The notes under the pieces are model-generated. The model had not been told where the DNA came from. It saw nothing but the letters and a program-made list of their open reading frames with translations, and searched no databases. DNA of 64,000 nt from Terrilactibacillus laevilacticus (GTDB lineage: Bacteria > Bacillota > Bacilli > Bacillales > Sporolactobacillaceae), in contig NZ_VDCY01000001.1 in assembly GCF_006517395.1 (NCBI RefSeq), positions 434,001 through 498,000 of the forward strand, written 5' to 3'. The position numbers and the translations under genes were made by a program. This document shows positions 29,108-38,642 of the stretch, piece by piece. The stretch's first letter is position 1. The number at the start of each line of letters is the position of its first letter.

Positions 29108-30052
29108 ATGAAGGAAAAAGTCATTGTCATCGTTGGGCCAACCGCGGTTGGCAAAACTAAGATGAGTGTAGAATTATCAAAACGATTTAATGGAGAAGTG
29201 ATTAATGGCGATTCCACGCAAGTTTATAAGGGTCTAAACATCGGAACAGCTAAAATAACAGAGGATGAAAAAGAAGGAATTCCTCATCATCTTTTTGATA
29301 TATGCTATCCTGATGAAGCTTATACCGTAGCAGATTACCAGAGAGACGCTAGGGAATATATTAAAGAGATACATTTACGGGAAAAGTGTCCTATTTTTGT
29401 TGGAGGAACGGGACTGTATATTAAGGCAGCTCTTTATAACTATCAATTTTCTGAAGTAAAAGCAAATGAAGATCTCCGTCAAAAATTTCTAAAGATGGCA
29501 AGTAGGGAAGGTTCGGATTTTCTTCATCAACACCTTCAATCCTTAAGTCCCGACGCTGCTAAAACCATTCATCCTCATAACATTCAACGCATCATTCGTG
29601 CGCTTGAAAAGGCTTATTCAAATGATGGAAAAGGGGATAAATCTGATGACTCAAATAGGTTAGAACCGTTATTCGATATCATCGTTATTGGTTTAACTAT
29701 GGAAAGGGAACTTCTCTATTCGCGTATCAACGATCGAGTCGATCAGATGATAAAAAATGGGTTATTAGATGAAGCGAAGAACTTATATGATTTAAATATT
29801 AGAGAGAGTCAAGCGGCTAAAGCCATCGGATATAAAGAATTATTTCTCTATTTTGATGGAGAATGTTCACTAGATGAAGCCATAAGTTTAATGAAAAGAA
29901 ATTCAAGACGCTATGCTAAGCGACAATTTACATGGTTTAAGCATCAAATGGATGTCAATTGGTTCAACATGGATCATGCCATTCAAAATTTTTCACATAA
30001 AGTCGATGAGATTGCCCTTTTTTTAGAAAAGCAAGGATTACAGCCAATGTAA
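29108..30052 (+). CDS. miaA: tRNA dimethylallyltransferase
   Basis: Adds the isopentenyl group to N6 of A37 in tRNA, the substrate for MiaB (20615). 314 aa with P-loop GPTAVGKT (about 9-16), NGDSTQVYKGLNIGTAK, and PIFVGGTGLYI. The C-terminal half carries the KAIGYKEL and RRYAKRQFTWF motifs. Ribosome site GAAAGGAATC precedes ATG 29108. It precedes hfq but with a 356-base gap. Confidence 0.96.
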   Translation: MKEKVIVIVGPTAVGKTKMSVELSKRFNGEVINGDSTQVYKGLNIGTAKITEDEKEGIPHHLFDICYPDEAYTVADYQRDAREYIKEIHLREKCPIFVGGTGLYIKAALYNYQFSEVKANEDLRQKFLKMASREGSDFLHQHLQSLSPDAAKTIHPHNIQRIIRALEKAYSNDGKGDKSDDSNRLEPLFDIIVIGLTMERELLYSRINDRVDQMIKNGLLDEAKNLYDLNIRESQAAKAIGYKELFLYFDGECSLDEAISLMKRNSRRYAKRQFTWFKHQMDVNWFNMDHAIQNFSHKVDEIALFLEKQGLQPM

Positions 30053-30408
30053 TGTGTAATTAAGTGGATAGTGATCTTGTTGAGTGAATTTTTTAATGTT
30101 AGAGAAACGTCATTTATTAGACATGTGAAAAAAACAAGTCAATATGTCATAGGTATAAAACTAACTTATATTTGCCTATATTGTTAGATAGACGATTTTT
30201 GGAAGACTTTTGAAACATTTGTATTATCTTTAATATACAATCTTTCATCTTTCATCTTTATTATGAGGAACATTGATCGCTAAGTTAACCATAGACAGGC
30301 TTTTTCATGTTTTCTTTGATTATTGTCGTTATAATGACATTTGTTGCAGGAAATTATGATATTAGAGTCGAATAATAGGTTTAGAGAGAAAAGAGGAGGA
30401 ATACTACC
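30053..30408 (+). other. gene-free gap between miaA and hfq
   Basis: No gene, repeat copy or clear hairpin seen. The only notable item is a T-rich 22-base stretch (30196-30217) that recurs with one difference at 49641-49662 in the tkt-sirA gap. The region may carry the hfq promoter. Confidence 0.3.
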
Positions 30409-30642
30409 ATGAAACCGAATATTAATATTCAAGATACTTTTTTAAATCAATTGCGCAAAGAAAACATTTTAGTGACGGTTTTTTTACTAAATGGATTCCA
30501 ATTAAAAGGTCTGGTCAAAAGTTTTGATAATTTCACTGTCCTATTAGAAACTGATGGAAAACAGCAGCTCATTTTTAAACATGCAATCTCAACATTTGCT
30601 CCCTCAAGGTCCGTTCAACTTAATAATCAAGAGGATAAATGA
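30409..30642 (+). CDS. hfq: RNA chaperone Hfq
   Basis: 77-aa Sm-like protein with the Sm1 block ([19 protein letters not shown]...) and the Sm2 block ending in KHAISTF, close to the Hfq FKHAISTV hallmark. GAGGAGGAATACTACC precedes ATG 30409. It lies downstream of miaA as in many bacteria and has its own terminator at 30742. Confidence 0.95.
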   Translation: MKPNINIQDTFLNQLRKENILVTVFLLNGFQLKGLVKSFDNFTVLLETDGKQQLIFKHAISTFAPSRSVQLNNQEDK

Positions 30643-30741
30643 ACCTGTTCATTCTACCTTTTTGAACGATAAGTATAAGAAAATCGATGGGGATAATCTC
30701 CATTTATTTGAAACCTTTACAAAGGAGTATCTTTAAAACAG

Positions 30742-30778
30742 AAAAATGTCTCTAGCCCATTGCTAGAGACATTTTTTA
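30742..30778 (+). terminator. intrinsic terminator downstream of hfq
   Basis: AAAAATGTCTCTAGC pairs with GCTAGAGACATTTTT around a 5-base loop, with a T tract. Confidence 0.9.
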
Positions 30779-30847
30779 TGTCTTAATGTAAAAAAAATAC
30801 CTTAAGGGATGTCGTTTTCTTAGTTCGGGTAAGAAAGAAGAAGGTGA

Positions 30848-30982
30848 ACCTGCTACCAAAGCTACAAAGAATTAATTCTCGAAAAAGTGCAAGGTTCGGA
30901 AGACATTAAGCATTCTATTTTTGCCGCATTCATTTTAAAAAAACTTCTGAAAGACAATTTTTTAACATACGATTATAAATAA
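30848..30982 (+). other. open frame without a start codon; possible gene remnant
   Basis: In the hfq-spoVK gap one frame stays open for 44 codons (SYKELILEKVQGSEDIKHSI..., ending YDYK) with protein-like composition but no ATG, GTG or TTG at its head. It could be the tail of a decayed gene. I do not recognise the family. The remainder of 30779-31105 shows nothing. Confidence 0.2.
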
Positions 30983-31105
30983 CATGACTTCATTTCTTTT
31001 TTCTAGATCATGATTTTATTTTAAAAAATTAATGGTGAAACTCGTTGAGCCAATGCCTATAACTGTATAGATTAAAGTATGCAATGAAACAGTGAGGTGG
31101 AATGT

Positions 31106-32050
31106 GTGTCTGAATCGTATACTTTTACGAAAAAAAGTCAAATTAATGTGATATTTAACCAAAAGAAATCCAATGATACGGCTGTGTTACCTAATTACCG
31201 AGAAGAGAGGTTAAAACATCAGCCACTTGAGCTCATAGAGAGTAAATTAAGTAAACTCATTGGACTTGAAGAAGTGAAGAAAATCGTTAAAGAAATCTAT
31301 GCTTGGCTCTACGTCAACCAACGGCGGGGAGAGAAAAATTTAAAGGTACCTTCACAATCTCTTCACATGCTCTTCAAAGGAAACCCTGGAACGGGTAAAA
31401 CAACCGTTGCAAGACTATTAGGTGAACTTCTGTGTGACATGGAAATCCTCTCCAAAGGGCATCTTATAGAAGCTGAAAGGGCAGATCTTGTTGGAGAGTA
31501 TATTGGACAAACTGCTCAAAAGACGCGAGAATTGGTTAAAAAGGCAAAAGGCGGTATATTGTTTATTGATGAAGCTTATTCTCTAGCTCGTGGAGGAGAA
31601 AAAGATTTCGGTAAAGAGGCGATTGATACTCTTGTCAAACAAATGGAAGATTTACGGGAGGATTTTATTTTAATATTAGCGGGATATTCAGACGAAATGG
31701 AAGATTTTTTATCACAAAACCCTGGATTACCCTCAAGATTCCCAATAATTATTTCTTTTCCAAATTATAGTGGCAGCGAATTGCTTATGATTGCACATCA
31801 AATGCTTGATGAACAAGAATACAAATTAACATCCGAAGCGGAGAAAAAGTTAAAGCGATATTTAGATAATAAAACTATGGAGGAAAGTGAATCCTTCAGT
31901 AATGGAAGATTCGTTAGAAACCTTATTGAGAAAATGATTCGACAACAAGCTGTTAGATTACTTAAAGAAGGTCGCTTTGATCGAGAGTCCTTATTGACGG
32001 TTAGAGCTTGTGACCTTATCATTGAAGAGAACAAAGATTTAGGTCATTAA
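31106..32050 (+). CDS. spoVK: stage V sporulation protein K (AAA+ ATPase)
   Basis: CbbX/SpoVK-type AAA+ ATPase (314 aa) required for spore maturation. Walker A is GNPGTGKTT, Walker B is GGILFIDEAYSL, and a sensor/arginine-finger region follows (PGLPSRFP). GTG 31106 with GAGGTGG 5 bases upstream is chosen; a GTG at 31097 is inside that ribosome site. Location between hfq and hflX matches B. subtilis. Confidence 0.9.
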   Translation: MSESYTFTKKSQINVIFNQKKSNDTAVLPNYREERLKHQPLELIESKLSKLIGLEEVKKIVKEIYAWLYVNQRRGEKNLKVPSQSLHMLFKGNPGTGKTTVARLLGELLCDMEILSKGHLIEAERADLVGEYIGQTAQKTRELVKKAKGGILFIDEAYSLARGGEKDFGKEAIDTLVKQMEDLREDFILILAGYSDEMEDFLSQNPGLPSRFPIIISFPNYSGSELLMIAHQMLDEQEYKLTSEAEKKLKRYLDNKTMEESESFSNGRFVRNLIEKMIRQQAVRLLKEGRFDRESLLTVRACDLIIEENKDLGH

Positions 32051-32121
32051 ATGAATCGTAAATGGGTTAGACTAATGTCGTAAGTAACGGTCTATGAATC
32101 GGGACAAAGGTTGTGAAACTA

Positions 32122-33363
32122 ATGGAAAAAGTCATATTGGTCGGCTGTCAACTACCTCATCATTCAGATCAAGCATTTGATTCCTCTATGCAGGAGTTGG
32201 CTGAACTCACGGATACAGCCGGGGGAGAAGTCATCTCAACGGTTGTGCAAAAACGACAAAAAATAGATGTTGGTACATATATTGGAAAGGGAAAATTGGA
32301 TGAGCTTGAAGCTCTAGATAAGGCTCTAGAGCCCAGTACGATTATCTTTAATAGTGAACTAACCCCAGGACAATTGGGAAGGTTAAACGAGAAACTTGAA
32401 GCAAAAGTGATTGACCGCACGCAATTAATTTTAGATATTTTTGCGATGAGGGCTTTTTCTCGAGAAGGGAAACTACAAGTCGAGCTGGCGCAGCTTCAAT
32501 ACTTACTTCCTAAGTTAAGTGGAATAGGAACGACGTTATCCCGATTAGGAGGGGGAATTGGCACAAGAGGTCCAGGTGAAACCAAGCTTGAAACAGACAG
32601 ACGATACATAAGAAAACGGATTTCCGACATAAAGAAGCAACTTGAAACTGTTGTTCACCATCGAGAACGTTATAGGGAAAGACGACACCAAAATGACCAA
32701 TTTCAAATTGCTCTTGTTGGATATACAAACGCTGGAAAATCAACTATCTTTAATCAGTTAACTGAAGAAAGAACATACGAAGAAAACCGATTATTTGCCA
32801 CGCTCGATCCATTAACGAGACGATTAATTTGTCCAAATGGATTTATTTCACTTGTATCGGATACCGTTGGATTTATTCAAGATTTACCAACAACATTAGT
32901 TGCGGCATTCAGATCAACGTTAGAAGAGGCAAGCCAAGCAGATCTCATTCTTCATGTGATTGATGTTTCATCGACAGATATGTTACAACATGAGAAAACA
33001 GTCAATGGTCTATTAGAAGAACTTGGTGCAGGGCATATTCCAAGTCTAAAAGTTTTCAATAAAAAAGATCAACTGACCACTTCATTTATTACACCAAAGG
33101 ATGCTATATTAATATCTGCTAAGAGTGGACAAGATATTTTAAGGCTTAAGGAACGGATACAGGAACAGATTATTGATCAGATGACACCTTATCGAATGAA
33201 AGTCGCGTCGACTCAAGGTCATCTTATCGATCAGTTGAAAGATAAAACGATCATAATGAGTCAGACTTGGATAGAGTCCGAAGAACAATTTGAATTTACG
33301 GGTTACATCCATCCAAACCACCCATTAGCCGGGAAAATTTTGCCACCTATGCAGACAGAGTAA
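32122..33363 (+). CDS. hflX: ribosome-associated GTPase HflX
   Basis: Ribosome-splitting/rescue GTPase (413 aa from ATG 32122). The N-terminal domain contains ELTPGQLGRLNEKL and the glycine-rich LGGGIGTRGPGETKLETDRR. The G domain follows with GYTNAGKST (G1), DTVGF (G3) and NKKD (G4). The in-frame GTG at 32113 is only two bases from the AAAGG ribosome site, so ATG 32122 is more likely. It runs into ynbB after 15 bases, forming an operon. Confidence 0.92.
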   Translation: MEKVILVGCQLPHHSDQAFDSSMQELAELTDTAGGEVISTVVQKRQKIDVGTYIGKGKLDELEALDKALEPSTIIFNSELTPGQLGRLNEKLEAKVIDRTQLILDIFAMRAFSREGKLQVELAQLQYLLPKLSGIGTTLSRLGGGIGTRGPGETKLETDRRYIRKRISDIKKQLETVVHHRERYRERRHQNDQFQIALVGYTNAGKSTIFNQLTEERTYEENRLFATLDPLTRRLICPNGFISLVSDTVGFIQDLPTTLVAAFRSTLEEASQADLILHVIDVSSTDMLQHEKTVNGLLEELGAGHIPSLKVFNKKDQLTTSFITPKDAILISAKSGQDILRLKERIQEQIIDQMTPYRMKVASTQGHLIDQLKDKTIIMSQTWIESEEQFEFTGYIHPNHPLAGKILPPMQTE

Positions 33364-33378
33364 GGAGAAAGAAACGAA

Positions 33379-34635
33379 ATGTATAGTGAATTGAAACATG
33401 GCTCTTATTTAGAAGAAATGACAGATCATATTGAAAAAAAGATTGCAGAACGTTTCGATGAAATTGAGAAAGTTGCACAAACGAATCAATTTAAAGTTCT
33501 TCAAAGTTTTCGTGAACATCAAATTAGCGATTCCCACTTGAACGGGTCAACGGGTTATGGATATGACGATTTTGGTCGAGAAGGATTAGAGGCTATCTAC
33601 GCGGATGTATTTGGCGGAGAAGCTGCACTAGTGAGACCACAGTTGATATCAGGCACACATGCCATCACTGTGGCTCTTTTTGGTGTGTTGCGTCCGGGTG
33701 ATGAGCTCATGTATATCACTGGGAAGCCGTACGATACGTTGGAAGGTGTTTTAGGTATAAATGGAAAAGGTCAAAGTTCGCTTAAAGACTTCCAAATTGA
33801 ATCAAGAATTATCCCTTTGAAAGATCATAAAATAGATACGGAGAAAGTGATTCAATCTATTTCTTCAAAAACAAAAGTGATTGCCCTGCAGCGTTCCTGC
33901 GGGTATGCGAGAAGGCCTTCTTTTCACATTGATCAGCTTAAAGAAGTCATACAATGTATCAAAAAAGCTCATCCAAACGTTATTGTTTTTGTTGATAATT
34001 GTTACGGTGAATTTGTTGAATTAAAAGAGCCTTGTCATGTTGGTGCAGATCTCATAGCAGGTTCATTAATTAAAAATCCGGGTGGTGGATTAGCTAAAGT
34101 AGGAGGTTATATTGTAGGTAAAGAGCATCTTGTTGAGCGATGTGCGGAAAGACTAACTGCCCCGGGATTGGGAAAAGAAGTGGGCCCAACTCTAACACAC
34201 CTATCTGATATGTATCAAGGCTTTTTTCTTGCACCACATGTCACTAGCCAGGCTTTAAAGGGAGCCATATTCACAGCGGCTTTGATGGAAGAGTTAGGTA
34301 TGTCTACAACACCAAAATGGGATACTAAACGAACAGATCTTATCCAATCAGTCACTTTTGAGAATGAACAAGATATGGTCACCTTTTGTCAAGGTATTCA
34401 AATGGCTTCTCCCATTAACTCACATGTGACCCCGTATCCAAGTCCAATGCCGGGTTATTCAGATAAAGTGATTATGGCTGCAGGAACCTTTGTTCAAGGA
34501 GCAAGTATAGAATTATCTGCAGATGGACCAATCCGGCAGCCTTACACGGTATTCGTTCAAGGTGGTCTTACCTATGAGCATGTTAAAGTGGCATTGATTA
34601 CCACGTTAGATCAACTGATGAGTCAGTGGAAATAA
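33379..34635 (+). CDS. ynbB: YnbB, PLP-dependent methionine gamma-lyase-like (aluminium-resistance family)
   Basis: 418-aa fold-type I pyridoxal-phosphate enzyme of the Alum_res/YnbB family. The likely PLP lysine is in AGSLIKNPGGGLAKVGGYI. The VFVDNCYGEFVE block supplies the Asp that pairs with the cofactor ring. The substrate is not established. AAGGAGAAAG precedes ATG 33379. It lies in the conserved hflX-ynbB-glnR-glnA order. Confidence 0.9.
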   Translation: MYSELKHGSYLEEMTDHIEKKIAERFDEIEKVAQTNQFKVLQSFREHQISDSHLNGSTGYGYDDFGREGLEAIYADVFGGEAALVRPQLISGTHAITVALFGVLRPGDELMYITGKPYDTLEGVLGINGKGQSSLKDFQIESRIIPLKDHKIDTEKVIQSISSKTKVIALQRSCGYARRPSFHIDQLKEVIQCIKKAHPNVIVFVDNCYGEFVELKEPCHVGADLIAGSLIKNPGGGLAKVGGYIVGKEHLVERCAERLTAPGLGKEVGPTLTHLSDMYQGFFLAPHVTSQALKGAIFTAALMEELGMSTTPKWDTKRTDLIQSVTFENEQDMVTFCQGIQMASPINSHVTPYPSPMPGYSDKVIMAAGTFVQGASIELSADGPIRQPYTVFVQGGLTYEHVKVALITTLDQLMSQWK

Positions 34636-34733
34636 ATATATCATCGAAAAAGGTTGTTAACTTCTGCTTAAGGGCTAAATTTGAAGAAAATATGTCGAAA
34701 ATGAAAAAAATTATCAATTTATCATATTTTTTC

Positions 34734-34783
34734 TGTAAGAAAATGTAACATAGTTTGACATCATATTTTGCGTACCGTATAAT
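34734..34783 (+). promoter_or_regulatory. glnR promoter with two overlapping GlnR/TnrA boxes
   Basis: Two TGTNA-N7-TNACA boxes occur at 34734-34750 (TGTAAGAAAATGTAACA) and 34744-34760 (TGTAACATAGTTTGACA). They share seven bases. The second includes the -35 TTGACA (34755-34760), which is 17 bases from a perfect -10 TATAAT (34778-34783). Binding of GlnR would block polymerase: classic autorepression of glnRA under nitrogen excess. Confidence 0.88.
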
Positions 34784-34809
34784 ATTAAATGTTGAAGGGG
34801 GGTTTGAAT

Positions 34810-35214
34810 ATGGACGATCGTCTACGTCGTTCAATGCCTTTATTTTCAATGGGTATTGTTCAAAACCTAACTGGATTAACTGCTCGCCAAATTCGTTATT
34901 ATGAAGAGAATGCCTTAATAGAGCCCGAACGAACAGAAGGAAATAGGCGCGTCTTTTCGTTTAATGACGTTGAGAAGTTGCTAGACATCAAGTCTTTATT
35001 GGACGAAGGTGTGAACTTGGCCGGTATTAAGCACGTACTTAGTTCAAAACCTGTTGAAGCCAATCAACCCCTAAATGTTGTAAAACAAAAGAAGTCTGAC
35101 TTATCTGATGCTGATTTAATGAAATATTTAAAAAGCGAATTAATAAATGCAGGTAAGTTTGGGGATCAAGCAGCGATACAAGGAGAATTCTCGAGGTTTT
35201 TTAACCAAAAATAA
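34810..35214 (+). CDS. glnR: glutamine synthetase repressor GlnR
   Basis: MerR-family regulator of 134 aa. It has an N-terminal winged helix (FSMGIVQNLTGLTARQIRYYEE) and a C-terminal tail that in GlnR senses feedback-inhibited glutamine synthetase. ATG 34810 has GAAGGGGGG upstream; the longer frame from 34789 is unlikely. It is the first gene of the glnRA operon. Confidence 0.95.
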   Translation: MDDRLRRSMPLFSMGIVQNLTGLTARQIRYYEENALIEPERTEGNRRVFSFNDVEKLLDIKSLLDEGVNLAGIKHVLSSKPVEANQPLNVVKQKKSDLSDADLMKYLKSELINAGKFGDQAAIQGEFSRFFNQK

Positions 35215-35272
35215 TTCCTTTGTATAAATGGTTTTACTAAAAAAAGATAAAAGATTTTGGGGAGGATCACAC

Positions 35273-36610
35273 ATGGCAAAGAATTATAGCAAGTCAGACA
35301 TTCTAAAAATTGCTAAAGAAGAAAACGTAAGATTTATTCGTTTACAATTTACAGATTTATTAGGAATCATAAAAAATGTTGAAATTCCTGTCGATCAATT
35401 GGAAAAAGCTCTCGACAATAAAGTTATGTTTGATGGCTCGTCAATTGAAGGATTTGTTCGCATTGAAGAATCAGATATGCTTTTATATCCTGATTATAAT
35501 ACTTGGGTGGTCTTCCCATGGACTGCTGAAAAAGGTAAAGTCGCACGTATGATTTGTGACATTCACAATCCAGACGGAACACCTTTTGCAGGAGATCCAC
35601 GTAGTATTTTGAAAAGTCAACTTAAAAAAATGGAAGAACTTGGTTTTACTAGTTTCAACATCGGACCAGAACCAGAATTCTTTTTATTCAAAGTTGACGA
35701 AAAAGGTGAACCAACTCTTGAATTAAACGACCAAGGTGGTTACTTTGATTTAGCCCCAACTGACTTAGGTGAAAATTGTCGTCGTGACATCGTTCTTGAG
35801 CTTGAAGACATGGGATTTGAAATTGAAGCTTCTCACCATGAAGTAGCTCCAGGACAACACGAAATTGACTTTAAATATGCTGATGCGGTTACAACTTGTG
35901 ACAACATCCAAACATTTAAATTAGTTGTTAAAACAATTGCACGTCAACATGGCTTGCATGCAACGTTTATGCCAAAACCTCTCTTTGGAGTGAACGGTTC
36001 AGGTATGCACGCAAACATGTCATTGTTTAAAGGCAATGAAAATGCGTTCTACGATGAATCTTCTGCTGACGGTTTAAGTGAAACAGCTAAACAATTTATT
36101 GCAGGTATCGTTAAACACGCTCGTGCGTTTACTGCAGTAACAAACCCAACCGTCAATTCATATAAACGTTTGGTGCCAGGTTATGAAGCTCCAAGTTATA
36201 TCGCTTGGTCTCTCAGAAACCGCAGCCCACTTATTCGTATCCCAGCGTCACGTGGAGTGGGAACTCGTATTGAAGTACGTAGTGTTGATCCTTCCACAAA
36301 CCCTTACTTAGGTATGGCTGTATTACTAGCAGCTGGTCTTGATGGAGTAACATCTAAAGCAACTCCACCGGCTCCAGTTGACCGTAACATTTATGTTATG
36401 GATAAAGAAGAACGTGAAGAACTCGGAATTCATGATCTTCCATCAACGCTTAAAGAAGCTCTTGATGTCATGAGTGGTGACCCTGTTATCACTGAAGCTC
36501 TTGGTGAACACGTTCTTACTCGTTTCCTTGAAGCTAAAGAAATTGAATGGGATATGTTCCGCACTCAAGTTCACCCTTGGGAACGTGATCAATACCTCAA
36601 CTTATATTAA
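35273..36610 (+). CDS. glnA: glutamine synthetase, type I
   Basis: Makes glutamine from glutamate, ammonia and ATP (445 aa, GSI-alpha type). Motifs: [31 protein letters not shown], the glutamate-binding loop [13 protein letters not shown], and C-terminus [22 protein letters not shown] precedes ATG 35273, the reason for rejecting the upstream extension to 35228. The feedback-inhibited enzyme activates GlnR, encoded just upstream. Confidence 0.97.
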   Translation: MAKNYSKSDILKIAKEENVRFIRLQFTDLLGIIKNVEIPVDQLEKALDNKVMFDGSSIEGFVRIEESDMLLYPDYNTWVVFPWTAEKGKVARMICDIHNPDGTPFAGDPRSILKSQLKKMEELGFTSFNIGPEPEFFLFKVDEKGEPTLELNDQGGYFDLAPTDLGENCRRDIVLELEDMGFEIEASHHEVAPGQHEIDFKYADAVTTCDNIQTFKLVVKTIARQHGLHATFMPKPLFGVNGSGMHANMSLFKGNENAFYDESSADGLSETAKQFIAGIVKHARAFTAVTNPTVNSYKRLVPGYEAPSYIAWSLRNRSPLIRIPASRGVGTRIEVRSVDPSTNPYLGMAVLLAAGLDGVTSKATPPAPVDRNIYVMDKEEREELGIHDLPSTLKEALDVMSGDPVITEALGEHVLTRFLEAKEIEWDMFRTQVHPWERDQYLNLY

Positions 36611-36622
36611 TAATAGATTAAG

Positions 36623-36659
36623 AGAATCCCTTGATACATTCGTATCAAGGGATTTTTTT
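36623..36659 (+). terminator. intrinsic terminator of glnRA
   Basis: AATCCCTTGATAC pairs with GTATCAAGGGATT around a 4-base loop, then seven T. Confidence 0.93.
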
Positions 36660-36697
36660 CTATCTTAAAGGAGTCGAGATATGAATACATTTTAAAA

Positions 36698-36796
36698 TTA
36701 GTAGCAATAAAATGCACCAACAATAATAAGCAAGATAAATAGAACAACGATTAAGGCAAATCCATTGCCGTAACTATTTCCACCATCGTATCCCAT
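36698..36796 (-). CDS. YjcZ-family sporulation peptide
   Basis: 32-aa minus-strand gene behind AAGGGGGTG: MGYDGGNSYG followed by NGFALIVVLFILLIIVGA and a short FYCY tail. The Gly/Tyr-rich head plus a single FALIVVLFILLIIVG helix is the signature of the YjcZ/SscA group of tiny spore-associated membrane peptides. It stands alone between glnA and the GH25 gene. A decayed relative lies at 45679-45792. Confidence 0.82.
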   Translation of the reverse strand: MGYDGGNSYGNGFALIVVLFILLIIVGAFYCY

Positions 36797-36967
36797 AAAA
36801 ACACCCCCTTATGATTATTCAGTATAAGATATGCAATAAATGACATAACCGAAAGGTATAAATGCTGATAAAGATGAAAACCGTGCTATAGAACTCAACA
36901 AACACGATTATCGGGCTTTTGAATAGGATAAAGAAAGAGCAAATATAGTAGGAAGGGGAATTTTAAT

Positions 36968-38260
36968 TTGAATAAATGGTTTAAATATATATTCATACTG
37001 GCCTTCTCCTTCGGGGTCGTTTTTTTATTTATACCAAGTAGTTTGGCAGAAAAGCCCGATGCTGACTTTATAGATGTATCCCACCACAATCGACAAAGCG
37101 GCTTACCGCTTGCCTTCTATCAAATGATAAAAAATAGCGGAACAAAAAGTGTTGTTGTTAAGGTAAGCGAAGGAACTTACCATGTTGATCCTGCGGCAAG
37201 CGTTAACATCGCGAACGCAAAACAGGCTGGTTTGGTCGTTAATGCTTATCACTTTGCTCATTACAATAGTCATTTGAAAGCCAAATTAGAGGCCGACTGG
37301 TTTGATAAAAAATTAAGATTAGTCGGGTTTAATAAGACAAAAGATGGCTATGTTGTTGTTGATATTGAAGCTATGAATCTATCGCAAAGCCCAAAGAAAT
37401 TAACTGGGTATACGAACACATTTATTAAAGAGATGAAACGATTAGGATATCCTAAGGTTGATATATATACTGGTTCTTATTTTTATAATAATCGCTTAGA
37501 TCCCGAATCTTTAATTATTACGAAACCTTGGCTAGCCTCTTATCCCAAAAATCCAATAAAAAATAAACCAACAGCAATATTTAGTCATGGAAAAGGCGCC
37601 TGGCAATGGACAAGTGACTATTATTTCTTGGGATTGAAAAACTATGGGAATTTTGATGCGAGTGAGGATTATGCGGGAAAGTATACTAAGCAAACCCAAT
37701 CATCTACTAAGGGGGTTAAACAAATAAAAACGGTATCCCTCGTTAATTACATGAAATCCAAAAACATGAATCCTTCATATAACAATCGTGTGAAATTAGC
37801 CAAATCCTATGGTATTATCAATTATTCAGGGACCGCGTCGCAAAATATCGCTTTACTTTCAAAATTGAAGTCGGGTGTTAAACCTGCTAAAGTCAATATA
37901 AGTAATAGTAAGCTTACAACAAAAACGACCACAAATTTAAAGACTAAACAAACCTTCTATAAAGTCAAGTTTGGGGATACTTTAAGTGAAATTGCTTCTA
38001 AATTAAGAACAACCGTATCTAAATTAAAGTCTGTAAATCACATCAAAAATGCGAATATCATCCGTATAAACCAAAGGCTAAAAATTCCTCGATCAAATTC
38101 AACATCTTTAACCACGTCTAAGAAGTACTATAAAGTCAATAGAGGAGATTATCTAGGTAAAATAGCCATTAAATACCATACTTCGGTAAGAAAAATTAAA
38201 TCATTGAATAGCTTGAAATCAGATATCATTTTTCCAAATCAAAGGTTAAGAATTAAATAA
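36968..38260 (+). CDS. secreted GH25 lysozyme with two LysM repeats
   Basis: 430-aa secreted cell-wall hydrolase. The signal peptide covers about 1-27. A GH25 muramidase domain follows, with Asp36 in FIDVSHHN and the catalytic pair Asp132/Glu134 in VVVDIEA. A roughly 50-aa helical linker module starts VNYMKSKNMNPSYNNRVKLA. Two LysM modules lie at about 333-376 and 385-430. The basic C-terminal region suits wall binding. Start TTG 36968 follows GGAAGGGGA. It could serve in spore germination, mother-cell lysis or wall turnover. Confidence 0.87.
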   Translation: MNKWFKYIFILAFSFGVVFLFIPSSLAEKPDADFIDVSHHNRQSGLPLAFYQMIKNSGTKSVVVKVSEGTYHVDPAASVNIANAKQAGLVVNAYHFAHYNSHLKAKLEADWFDKKLRLVGFNKTKDGYVVVDIEAMNLSQSPKKLTGYTNTFIKEMKRLGYPKVDIYTGSYFYNNRLDPESLIITKPWLASYPKNPIKNKPTAIFSHGKGAWQWTSDYYFLGLKNYGNFDASEDYAGKYTKQTQSSTKGVKQIKTVSLVNYMKSKNMNPSYNNRVKLAKSYGIINYSGTASQNIALLSKLKSGVKPAKVNISNSKLTTKTTTNLKTKQTFYKVKFGDTLSEIASKLRTTVSKLKSVNHIKNANIIRINQRLKIPRSNSTSLTTSKKYYKVNRGDYLGKIAIKYHTSVRKIKSLNSLKSDIIFPNQRLRIK

Positions 38261-38286
38261 TGTAATTCGCTTTTATTCATTTATCT

Positions 38287-38475
38287 TTATTCCTTATAAT
38301 TAATAAAAACGATCGAGGGACCGGTTGTTATGATACCAATACTAGATCCAAGAAAATAGCCTGTTCCAATAGTACAGCCAACCCCCAATAATGGTAAATA
38401 CGACCATTGTGATTTATTCTTTTCATTCAGATTATTTGTGATCCTGGAGCACAGGAAACCAATTGTAATCCTCCG
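38287..38475 (-). pseudogene. N-terminal fragment of an amino-acid permease
   Basis: The minus strand of the 38261-38642 gap encodes LGVGCTIGTGYFLGSSIGI, then TTGPSIVF and, four codons on, a stop. This is the first-helix signature of APC-family amino-acid permeases (GxxIGTGxFLGSG...AGPS). There is no proper start, the frame shifts near the N-terminus, and everything after the first helix is missing. A decayed, truncated gene. Confidence 0.55.
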
Positions 38476-38642
38476 AGTTTTACGACTCTTGACTAAAGGA
38501 TAGTTACATTTTTATTTTGATACATGACTTTTGTGAAGGTCTATCTTGCTCTAGATCATGTTATCGATTATTATCCGAATAGCGATAGGGTAGAAAGGGG
38601 GATAATAGGGTCATAAATTGATTCTAAAGGGAGAATGGGTTA

